Source of the DNA: Beverwykella pulmonaria | Taxonomy: Eukaryota; Ascomycota; Dothideomycetes; Pleosporales; Melanommataceae | Length of the DNA: 64,000 bases | NCBI GenBank assembly: GCA_001599595.1 | Contig: BCHH01000021.1 | Location: 1-64,000, forward strand | Direction of reading: 5' to 3' | Shown: in pieces, positions 10,987 to 20,941 of the stretch | Layout of the letters: each line of letters opens with the position of its first letter | Position numbering within the stretch: position 1 is the stretch's first letter | Notes under the pieces: generated by a model | Told to the model about the DNA's origin: nothing | The model's database searches: none | Seen by the model: the letters and a program-made list of their open reading frames with translations, nothing else | Made by a program: the position numbers and the translations under genes

Positions 10987-11751
10987 CTAGATACCGTCTG
11001 TGCTGACAATCAGGCCTAGGAACTTTGTCTTGGTGACCGCGAACTCGCTTTTCTTGATGTCTGCCTGGAGGCCTGCGTCTTTAAGCTGTTTGAGTACCTG
11101 CGCAACATGCTCCTCATGCTCTAGAGGATCCTTAGAGTAGATTAGGATATTGTCTAGGTAGGCAGTGCAGAAGTCGTCTAGCAGGCCATGAAGCACCTTG
11201 TTGATATACCGCTGAAAGGTAGCAGGTCCGTTGCACAAACTGAATGGCAATACGCGGTATTTGTAGTTGCCATACCGTGTGCGAAAGGTTGTCAGGTCCT
11301 CTACTTCCTCATTTAGTTGAATGTGATAGAAGGCTTGTTGAATATCAAGCTTGGTGAACACCTTGGCGCGCGCGAGCCTGGTGAGCGTCTCCTGGATTAG
11401 CAGGATAGGGTAAGCATCCTTCTTGGTGATTGCGTTAAGCTTCTAGTAGTCTACACAGAATTGCCACCCCCCTCCTAGCTTCTTAGCAAACAGTACTAGT
11501 AAGGCATAGCTAGCATTGCTGTGTGTGATGACTCCTCGCCGCAGGTGATTGTCTAGATAGGCTTTGACTAGCTCTAACTGCTTGAGCGACATGCTGTACA
11601 ATGGGCTTGAAGTGAGCGTGTTCTTAGCTGTCAACTGGATATTGTGGTCTACACCCCCGCGGTGTGGCAGTAGGATATCTGAATCCTTCTTAGAGAAGTG
11701 AACTAGTGTTGCGCCTGCATATCCTAGTGATGGTAGCTTGTCTTCAATCAA
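10987..11751 (-). pseudogene. Element B reverse transcriptase (two open pieces)
   Basis: The pieces 11,443-11,751 (finger region, LFAKKLGGGWQFCVDY) and 10,987-11,361 (palm: FTKLDIQQAFYHIQ, LPFSLCNGPATFQRYIN, AYLDNILIYS) are consecutive parts of one RT separated by TAG. The palm motif is YLDN where active enzymes have YxDD, so the second metal-binding Asp is lost by a single G-to-A change. Confidence 0.85.
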
Positions 11752-12611
11752 CCTGCGCAGTTCTTTGTCAGGATCCTCCTTGCTAGGCTGTTTGCGGTCC
11801 TAAATTAGCTTGTCAACCTTATAGACGCTGAGGTGTCCTATTACCACATCCTTTCGCTGTGCGTGTATTATAAAGGCAGGAGCGTTGATTACATTGATTT
11901 CCAGACTAGCTAAGGCAAGCGCTTCTCGTGATACTGCCTTGGAGCGGTGTCTAGCGGGCAGTGGTGCTAGTGGCTCCTTTGGATGCAGCTGCGCGGCCAT
12001 CTTCCTAAGGCTGTTCTGGTAGTCGCGGCGATGTGTTGTCTTTGCGTGCTGTAGGACTGCAACCTCTAGAAGCTTGTTGCGGCGGTCGGCATTAGCTTGG
12101 TGCGTGGGATTGGCTGCTTGTGAGGATACTTTAGTAGGAATAACAATGTCGCGCTTGCAGTTAATCTGAACATCCTCTAGCTATACTAGCGCGCGGTCCT
12201 TGCAGTTTAGCAGGGCGCCTGTTGCTTCAAGTAGCTTGCGTCTAACAATAAGATTGTGATTGCCAGTGTCGCAGAAAACAAAGAAGGTAGGGATACAACA
12301 GTTGTCTAGCACTAGATCTGCTTCAAAGTACTAATCCACTTGCCCATTTAGCTTGCTGTTGTATCCTGCTAGGGGAATTAGCTCTATCTAGTGTACTTTG
12401 GCTCCTAAGCCCTTCCTAACAGCTTGGATGTGTTGTGGGTGAAGAAAGTTGAAGCTGCTCGCGCTAGTGTTAATAAGGCCGTGTATCTTGATGGCTAGTC
12501 CGCTGGTAGAGATGCGGCAGGGCATTGTAAAGGGTTTGCCGCTGAAGAGCTGTTGCGGTGGATTAGATAGCTTGATAGCTCTGATCTGTGGCTCTAGGGG
12601 GGAGACTTTTC

Positions 12612-14650
12612 CTAGAGTGAGTCTTCCCCTGATTTGTTATCGCTGTTGGTGGTCTCCGCGGTATCCTTATGATTGCTATGCTCCTTGTCTGACAGAGTAG
12701 TTTTGACTAGCTTGTTCTTAGCGCAGTGCGGGTCTGGGCAGTCGCGGCTATAGTGTCCTGGCTTGTGACATTTGTAGCAGAGGCCTTCCTGTTGCTTCGC
12801 GGCTGCTGCTGGCTTGTGCGCTGGCTTGGGCGTTGGTGTTGATGCTGTTAATGCTGGCTGAGCAACAGTGGTTGATGGTTGACGTGGCGTTCTTCTAGCT
12901 TTCTTGTCAAGCTGCTCAGCAGTCCTTTTAGCTCCGAAGGCAAGCTCTCTAGCAAAGTCTTGAGCTAGATCCACATAGTTGTTGTACTGGTCACTGAGCT
13001 GTCGCTGGTAGATGCTTATTTGGGTGCGCAGGGCAGTTGGCAGCTTCTTGTGGAGCTCCTCTACCTATTAATTATTAGGGAGGCCGCGTTCTTGAGCAAG
13101 GTGGTAGAAGTTAGCTTAAAAGGAAGCAAAGTCTGCAGGGTTGCGCAGGTAGAGCCTTTGGAACTTGCGGCGCGCCTTACTCTTCCTGTGCGGATTGCCG
13201 TAGGCTCTCTCTAGGCGGTTAAGCATGTACTAGTAGTTAAAATCCTAATTGTTCTGTTGGATTGTGCGGATGAGCGTGGAGAGGTATTTGTTTGATTTAC
13301 CCTTGGTTACTGTTCGCATGTGCGAGACAATATTCTCCTGCGTAGCTTGCTTAGTAGCACCTTTAAACTAGTTATAGTTAGACCTAATCCTGTCTTTAAA
13401 GCCATCGCGCCATTGGTTAAAGGTAACCCCATCCTTGCTGTTGTCTAGGTGCTGTGGGTTGTTGAATCGTGCTGATTGACCTGATTGACTGCTGTGACTG
13501 TTGCGTGCGGGCGTGGCTAGCGGAGTAGCAGGCGTGTAAGGCGTTGTTTGACCAGCTTGTTTCTGGTAGGGAGTTGCTAGGCTGTCGTCTAGTTCTGACG
13601 CGTCTGTCTTGTGATGCGGTGTTGGTGTCTGAGGAAGGGTTGCGAAATGAGCCTTCTTAGCAGGCTGCGAGGTTGGCAGTGAGGTCTGCAGCGCTTGACG
13701 AGCTTGCTTAGAGAGGAAAGGGTATGGTTGCTGTGGAGGTGGCGGCGTCCTTCCTTCTAGCTCCTTAATCTTGTCTTTGTGGGTCGCCACACGCTCTAGA
13801 GTGTTGTTTAGCAGCTGGCGCAGCCCCGCGACTTTGTCCTTTGCCTTAGTAAGCTTAGTCTTAGTCTCAGTGAGCTTGGTCTTAGTCTTGGTAAACTTTG
13901 TCTTAGTCTTAGAGAGCTGGACTATTGCCGTGGTGAGCTCTGCTTTGGCAGTGTTGAGGGCCTTTTCTAGCGTGTCTGAATGATCGCGGGATGCTGACAG
14001 TCTGAGGCAGTAGCGTTCTAGTTTATTAGCAACAATTGCTGGCGCGATGGTTATAAGTTCAGAGAGCTTGACTACTATCTCCTGTGATGGGTAGGTGTTA
14101 TTGTCCTAGGTGATCTCCTTAGTGGTGATTGTGACAGGCCTTCTAGCTTGTCGTGCCTGAGCGCGGGCAAACTTGATTGAATGGTCTTCCTTAATTTTAT
14201 TGCTAGTGTAGTGCGTGGCGCTGCATGCAAGGGCTTTGTAGCCTAGCGTATAGGCTTTGTTTGTCGCTGTTGCCTTGGGATCAACCTGTTTCTCTAGTTC
14301 TGAGAGCTTTCCTATAGTTCTAGCCTTATCTTTTTGTGTGTGTGTGGAAGCTTCAGGTCCTCTAGCACAGCGGCGTATTTGCGATGTACTGGTGTCGGCT
14401 AATTAGATTTTAGCAGGCTGGCCTGCTTAAATCCTATTGGTGGAGCTGTGCTAGCGGTGAAGCTTATTGATTGGTTCTCAAGTGGGGAGAAGATGAGCTG
14501 GCGGAGCTCGCGATAGTAAGGTTCTCGGGCGAGGAGAAGAATTGTGAGCTGGTGAAGCTCGTGATGGTTGGTTGGTTCTTAGGCGAGGAGAAGGTGGTTG
14601 TTGATTGTGGTGATTGTGGTGGTGGTGTTGACTCTGTAGGCCCCCCCCTA
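12612..14650 (-). pseudogene. Element B gag with CCHC zinc knuckle
   Basis: Two larger open pieces (12,612-12,974 and 13,368-13,790) lie in one broken frame. The first contains CYKCHKPGHYSRDC (C-x2-C-x4-H-x4-C), the nucleic-acid-binding knuckle of Gag. The second has a Pro/Gln/Thr-rich linker and FNQWRDGFKDRIRSNYN from the gag core. The N-terminal part towards 14,650 is Ser/Thr/Pro-rich and interrupted. The gag-protease link lies in 11,800-12,600. Confidence 0.75.
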
Positions 14651-14982
14651 CGTGTTGGTTTGGCTGTAGCTTAGCTCTGAGCTAGCTACCAGCACAGGGC
14701 TTGTTCTTGAGGTTGCTCCTAGAGCAGTTATTGTGCTTCCTAAGGTGCACACCTAGTCTGACTAAGCTTCAGGCGATCTACTTGACAACCTACAGTACGT
14801 TGTAGTCGTGCGATAGATCCCTAGGGCGGGCAATCTAGTTGAAGAACTAACGGTCTGTTGTAGTCGTGCAATAGATCCCTAGGGGCGGTTGTTTGACGAA
14901 TGCAAGGCTCAGCTTGATCGTGCGGTTTAACCTGGATATTGTGTCGCCGTCGTCTGGCTGAGTGAATGTGATCTTAGTGTAA

Positions 14983-15326
14983 TGTGATGACGAGCACGGT
15001 CTTCACTATTGTGGATGCGCGCAGGCAAATGAAAGGATAAGTTGGCTCTATTTCAAGTACACTAAGATAGAGTGAGAAGAGGTTCTCAGGGAGAACAGTC
15101 CTATATACAGAAGGGTATGGTCTGGGCCGCGGCCGACCAAGCAGGTTCTGAAAGGGCGGTGTGACATGGCGCGCCCTCGTCGTCCGACGTGGTTGAGCTG
15201 GTCGCGCGGCATGATCGCATCCGATGCATGTTCCTGGGATGCTCGTTGTTGAGCTCACCGCCTGATGCCCTTACCTCTGATGCGTGGTCATGTGATGTGT
15301 GGTTGCTGCCGAGCAGCACCGTCACA
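14983..15326 (-). repeat. 5' LTR of element B (344 bp)
   Basis: Upstream LTR in element orientation. GTGCT follows at 15,327-15,331 as the second copy of the target duplication. Of seven differences from the other LTR, six are C/T at CpG positions. Confidence 0.92.
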
Positions 15327-15331
15327 GTGCT

Positions 15332-18300
15332 CCTCACTTAAGTTACAGTAAGGAGCTAACTTCTAGCTAGTTTAAGGATGACAATAACATTATAATAGAT
15401 ACTAAAGAGAAGGACAAAGCAGAGACAACATTATTAATAGAGTAGGAGGAGTTTGAGAAGGAGCACATAACTACAAACCCTTTTACAGTTGACACAATTA
15501 TTAACAACAACTTAGTTGCTAATACATTAATTAATAATAGTTGCCTTGCTAATAGTGTTATCAAATCCTCTTATGTTAGAAGTTACAAGCTAGAGCGCAT
15601 TACACTACCCTATCTAAAGAAACTAAAAGGCGTAGGTGGCACAGTTTACCTAGTACGCTATTCTGTTAAAGTGGTAACTAATATTAGCAGTTATAAGGAG
15701 ACAAATTTTTTCTATAAAGTCAACTTTAATCTACTATACAACCTTATCTTAGGCCGCCCATGGCTAAAACGCAACAACATTACATTAGCACCTGCAAAAG
15801 AGACTATGTTTATACACAAAAGCAGTATCCAACTGCGTAACAGCAGGTTCTAAAAAGGAATAGACATTAACAAAGTTACTGCTGTTGCTATAATCTAACT
15901 TTATAACAATAGCTAGGACAAGAAGAAACAGAGAAACCAAAGTAAACAGGTGGAAGTTTTTACAGCATCTATAGCTAACATTAATAAGGCACTTTAAGGC
16001 AAATCAACAACAGATCTGTTAACAAAACTACCTAATTATTAAGGTTATCACAATTAGATAGATTAATGGAGTAAAGACCTAGCCAACGCCCTACCACCCT
16101 GCTGCAACAGTGTTAATTATAAGATTAAACTTGTTAAAGACGCCCACAGCGTAGAAGGCAAACTGCTATAGGGTCCCCTGTACACTATATTACGCAGCAA
16201 GCTGCTAGTGCTATGCAAAGAACTTACTAAGTATCTCTTAAAAGGCTTTATACGCGTTAGCAAGTCCCCTGCCAGAGCACCTGTCCTATTTGCCAAAAAG
16301 CTAGGCGGAGGACTCTATTTCTGTGTTAATTACCACGCCCTCAACGCTATTACGCGCAAGAACTATTACCTACTTCCCCTTATACAAGAGACTCTAGATT
16401 ATATTAGCAAGGCAAAATAGTTTACTAAGCTAGACGTTACGCACGCCTTCTATTATATCTACATAGCAGAAGGAGATAAGTGGAAGACAGCCTTTCGCAC
16501 ACAATATAAGTTATATAAATAGCTTGTAGTCCCCTTTAGCTTAACTAACAGCCTAAGCACGTTCCAAACATATATTAATTACGTGTTGCGGGAATACCTA
16601 GACAACTTTATATTAGCCTACATTAACAACATACTTATCTTTTTAAGCAGCAGCTTAGCAGATTACTGCAAGAAGGTCTGTAGCATCCTTGACAAACTTG
16701 CTAAAGCAAAGCTATACCTAGATATTAACAAATGTAAATTTAAGACTGCATCTACAAAGTATCTTAGGTTTATAATTAAAGTAGGCAAAGGTATACGCAT
16801 AGACCCTAACAAAGTAAAAGCAATACAAGAATAGGCTGCTCTATTAACAGTTAAAGGCGTACAAGGCTTTATAGGCTTTGCAAACTTCTATTAGCAGTTT
16901 ATTAAGGACTTTTTAAAGATTGTTGACCCCCTAGTGCAACTTACAGCTAAAAACACAGTTTTCTAATAGACCTTAGAACATGCTATAGCATTTAACAAGC
17001 TTAAAAGAATGTTTACAGAAGGACTAGTATTAGCTAACTTTAATTATAATTATAAAACGCGTATCCTTTGTAACTCCTTAGGCTAGTGTATTAGCGCAGT
17101 AATAGAACAACTCCAACCTAATAGTACCTAGCGTCCAGTCTCCTTCTACTTGTGCTAATGCTCTACTTACAAAACAAACTACTAGATATACAACAAAGAG
17201 CTCCTTGCAGTTATTAAGTCTCTTAAATTTTAGGACGCACAACTCTGCTTAGTACAGCAGTTTACTGTTATTACTAATTACAAGAACTTAGAGTACTTTA
17301 TAGAACTGCGCAAACTTACTAAACATCACGTCTAATAGTCTTAATAGCTTTCCTGTTACAACATAACCCTACAATATAAGCTAGGAAAGGACAATATAGT
17401 TGCTAACACACTATCCTAACATAACTAAGACAGACCCCTACAGGGTGACAAACAGTTAGATAATCGCGTCTACCAACTGCTTAAACTAGCCTACATTCTA
17501 GACAAAGCACCTAACATCATCACTTATGTCTTTACTATGGGAGTTGATAATGGCAACAGTTCCAACAGTATTAGTTAAAGTATTGGTCCTAAAGTCAGAT
17601 CTAACAGTATTAGTCAAGGTATTAGTCCTAAGACCAACATCCTAGAGCTTGTCTTGGACAACCAAGCATCACACGTTGCTAATCCCCACAACCTAAAGGG
17701 TAATATTGCCACTAGACAAGAGTTAGATAACCTTTAGGATAGCGCAATAGCTAAAGACCGCGTCTACTAGAAAATTATTAAGGCTATTAATGACAACTTG
17801 CGTCAATTCCCTGCTGCTCTTAAACTTAAGGCCTCTATCTTAGAGTCTAAAGTTGTTAATAGCGTAGCCTACTACAGAGACTAGAAATAGATCCTAGACA
17901 ACAAACAACTACACACAAGCCTTATGTACAGGATACACACAGCAATTAGCATAACACATCTAGGGCTAAAGGTAACTTACAAGCGCGTTGCTAACTATTA
18001 CTTTTAGCTAGGTATGTCCTTAGATATACAATGTCTTACTAATAATTGCAACATTTGCAACTAAACAAAGCCCTAGAGGGATAGCAAGCAGGGTTACCTA
18101 CGCCCTCTCCTAGTCCCTAGTTAAACATAGCGTAAGTTATTAATTAACTTTGTTACAGGTCTCCTGCTAAGCAACAGCAACACAATTATAATAGTTATTA
18201 CAGACAGACTAAGTAAATCCACCTTAGTAATTCTATTGCTAAATATAGAAACAGAGACAGTTTTAAAATATTTCCTTCTCTATGTTGCAGGCCCTTATTT

Positions 18301-19200
18301 CTTACTAGATGCTATAGTATTAGATAGAGGAAGTTAGTTTGTTAGCAACCTTTGGTCTTGTTTCTGCAAAATTACTGGCACAACTAGACAACTATTAACT
18401 ACCTTCTATCTACAAACTAATAGCTCTATAGAACGCATAAACAGTGTTATAGAAGCTATCCTCTGCGCGGTTTGTTGCCATAATTAATCTAACTAGTCCT
18501 TAAAGTGCTAGATAGTAATAGCTGCTATTAATAGCTGCACAGCTTTATTAACTAGCCTTACGCCCTTTTTTGTTAACTACAGTTACAAAATAGATCTCTC
18601 CTAAATAAGTAGTAATTTAAGTAAGAAGGCTGTTTAACAGGAGCCCTAAGTAGAAAGGATTGCTAAGCAGTTGCAAGCTGCAATAGAAGCTGTGGCTGCA
18701 GCTATAGCAGCTGCCCAACAGGACTAAGAATACTAGGCAAACAAGCACTAGAAAGAGGCCCCACAATACGCTAAAGGTAACAAAGTGTAGCTTAATTATA
18801 GCAAACATCTTTTAACAAAAGGCTGCCCCTGCAAGAAACTTGATTAGAGAGCTGCTAAGTATACAGTTACTAAAGTAGTTACACTATCTGCTATCTAGCT
18901 TAACACACTAAAGGGCCTTTATAATGTATTTAATGTTGACTAACTACGCCTAGCTGTGACAAACCCTTTCTTAAGTTAGCCTGCAGATGACAGCTAGCCA
19001 GATCTAATCTAGGTAGACAGCTTTAATAAGTATAAAGTAGAGGAAATAGTAGCAGAAGAACGCAGAGGCCAAGGAAAAGGCTTCCACATACTCTATAAAG
19101 TCAAATAGAAAGGATACGCGTTAACATTATGGGAAGAAGTGATTGATTTGGAAGAAACAGCAGCACTAGATAGATAGATTNATTTTACAAGGCCACACAG
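15332..19200 (+). pseudogene. Element A pol: protease-like, RT, RNase H, integrase, chromodomain
   Basis: Plus-strand reading across stops gives a protease-like block with LILGRPWL (about 15,670-15,853), then RT (16,208-16,834: LFAKKLGGGLYFCVNY, TRKNYYLLPLI, AYINNILIF). The connection FIGFANFY precedes RNase H (about 17,040-17,420, with NKELLAVIKSL and NIVANTLS). The integrase follows (about 17,750-18,600, with ITDRLSKS and LLTTFYLQTNSSIERIN), and a chromodomain ends it (about 19,010-19,180, VEEIVAEERRGQGKGFHILY...LEETAALDR). Stops are TAG at Trp/Gln positions and a few TAA at Gln positions. The RT motif is YINN, both Asp lost. A single N lies at 19,181. Confidence 0.85.
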
Positions 19201-19390
19201 GGGTACAAAGTTGGGATTACCAAAGGGTTTTAGGAGAGACCTGGCGCCTCCTAGTTGTACTCCAGGAGCTACACTAGTAGATCCTAAGACGCCCCGCACA
19301 GTCCCAGCAACGTCCCGCACAGTCCCTAAGACAAATTGTTGTCGTCAAAACCCTCCAAGAGGAGACGCGAAGGAGTGAGGAAGGGCATTA

Positions 19391-19804
19391 TGTAAGGAAA
19401 GAGATTCCTTTGTTTGCTAGGAGGAAGAGGGAATGTGGCGCACGTGACATCGTGTGGTCCTGGCGTTGGAAGCGAGGTGCTAGTCCTAATCAGGCCTAGT
19501 GCGCACGCGACTTCNNNNNNNNNNNNNNNNNNNNNNNNNNNNNNNNNNNNNNNNNNNNNNNNNNNNNNNNNNNNNNNNNNNNNNNNNNNNNNNNNNNNNN
19601 NNNNNNNNNNNNNNGGAGGAAGAGGGAATGTGGCGCACGTGACATCGTGTGGTCCTGGCGTTGGAAGCGAGGTGCTAGTCCTAATCAGGCCTAGTGCGCA
19701 CGCGACTTCGCACTCATAAAAGTAGCCTCCGTAGATTTGCTGATTGACCAGCGAAACAATCTCGTTCTACACATAGTCTTTGGTCCCGCACCACGTGCCT
19801 TACA
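19391..19804 (+). repeat. 3' LTR of element A, interrupted by assembly gap
   Basis: 19,391-19,514 equals LTR positions 1-124 and 19,615-19,804 equals positions 30-219, so the contig ends share about 95 bp of LTR. Either one 219-bp LTR was not merged across the gap, or an extra LTR or element copy is collapsed in it. The right end is followed by CCCAG, matching the duplication at the left. Confidence 0.85.
19515..19614. other. Assembly gap (100 N)
   Basis: Exactly 100 N, the usual placeholder for unknown length, lying within LTR sequence on both sides. Confidence 0.98.
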
Positions 19805-19930
19805 CCCAGGACACCATCATGTCACGTGGATATGCCACTGACTAATCAGTCCGTCATATATATATCAGCTGTACATACATCACATACAATACACATCTTG
19901 ACACCTCTTTCCTCCACGCTCCAGCTTACA
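19805..19930 (+). mobile_element. Right part of family-C LTR (copy C4)
   Basis: After the second CCCAG the family-C sequence resumes (GACACCATCATGTCACGTGG...GCTTACA). Together with 6,099-6,109 this makes about 132 bp, close to the 134-136 bp of the other copies. The flanks (GGGTG before 6,099, CCAGA after 19,930) do not match, so no target duplication is seen. The purine tract left of 6,099 suggests this is the 3' LTR of a once larger element. Confidence 0.8.
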
Positions 19931-20941
19931 CCAGATGGCCGAGAGAGTTCCCGCTAAGCCTGGAGCAGGTTCGAAATCTCTGGGGAGGGGGAATGCAGCG
20001 TGGCTGCGAAGAACACCGTGACATGGCTCTGTGTGACGAGGGTCGAGGCTTGGATGCCCCAGTGGGATATTTATGAGAGCACGTATGAGGATTGGTGAGC
20101 AGGAGGATACAGGGTATGGCGGAGACTTATGCGATAAGAGCGAGATGAGGTATGTGACTACCGAAAATCCAGCCTTCCACGAAGAGAACAAGACTGAAAC
20201 TGTAAAGGCTGGCCTTATTCAAAGCACGGCATGTGACCAATTTCCTGGACCGGTATCTTGAAGAAGTGAATAACATCGCGCTAAAGCAGCTGGTTTGGAC
20301 GGTCAACTCGCTTGAAAAGCCTCCACCAGAGAACCCTGTAGAGTTCACCTTAATCGTTACAGTCGCATTTTTAGTACCTTCTACAAAACAACTCGCAGGG
20401 ATGAAGAAGTTGAACTGAGGAAGAAGGGCGGTAGGCCTACCGTTGATGAGGCAATTTGAAGAAAGGATTATGTTTGCAAGCAAAGTTGGACTGGAAAAGA
20501 AGACTTTGGGTTGGATGTTTCTTAGCGCGAAGGAACTGTTTAGTAACATACATTGGAGCATGATTAAGCGTAGCTGGTTCGAAACACAAAGCTATCGAAA
20601 GGTTAGGCGATAATGTCTTAGAGGCTGAATATCCTGGAGATCAGTGCTTTGAATAGCGAAAGGACAAGCTGGTCTACACTCTACAGTAGAGGAAACTGAG
20701 AACTGAGTGGCTACTGAAACCTGAGATTGAGAGGGATGCCGTTCGGCGTCGCCGGTCTTTTCATGGATGATACGTTATGTCGTCGGCGAGGAGTGAAGTA
20801 TTCGCCTAACTCACCAGCCACATCCTGGGAACGCCACAGCGCCACGATGACGTTGCCACATGCCGCAGTGAACGCCCAGGGCTCAAGTCTTCCATCAAAA
20901 CCGCGCCCGCGACCCTCCACCCCTCACCATGCGCCTAGAAC
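19931..20941. other. No gene recognised; possible decayed coding and promoter of next gene
   Basis: Short open stretches occur on both strands (for example 20,127-20,561 minus) but none shows a recognisable motif or a convincing splice structure. The final 150 bases, without CTAG enrichment, are the likely promoter and 5' UTR of the DUF3818 gene. Confidence 0.35.

Larger units (their letters stand above)
8165..15326 (-). mobile_element. Ty3/Gypsy chromodomain retrotransposon B, nested in A
   Basis: Full-length element with 344-bp LTRs at 8,165-8,508 and 14,983-15,326 (TGTGATG...GTCACA) and an exact GTGCT duplication at 8,160-8,164 and 15,327-15,331. Transcription would be on the minus strand. 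The coding order from right to left is gag with CCHC knuckle, protease-like region, RT, RNase H, integrase, chromodomain. The LTRs differ at seven sites, all transitions. Coding frames are longer than in A but still hold several TAG stops. The RT motif is YLDN and the first RNase H acidic residue is Asn (ETNASD), so the copy is inactive, though younger than A. Confidence 0.92.
6110..19804 (+). mobile_element. Ty3/Gypsy chromodomain retrotransposon A (carries nested element B)
   Basis: The element is bounded by LTRs TGTAAGG...CCTTACA and by an exact CCCAG duplication at 6,105-6,109 and 19,805-19,809. The order is 5' LTR, Asn/Ser-rich gag with CCHC knuckle, protease-like, RT, RNase H, integrase, chromodomain, 3' LTR, all plus strand. 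The body is full of in-frame TAG (some TAA) codons where relatives have Trp or Gln, and the RT catalytic motif reads YINN instead of YxDD, so it encodes nothing functional. Element B is inserted at 8,165-15,326. Despite the decayed body, the two LTRs differ at only two comparable sites. Confidence 0.9.

Noticed and set aside
1..19930. Reassigned TAG codon (genetic code change)
   Set aside because: Core genes in the same window do not use TAG as sense, and TAA and lost catalytic residues also occur in the elements. C-to-T mutation explains the pattern.
19934..19985. tRNA-like boxes TGGCCGAG and GGTTCGAAATC right after the C LTR
   Set aside because: Spacing is too short for a Ser/Leu tRNA with its variable arm, and no acceptor stem pairs. 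Chance similarity or a broken remnant.
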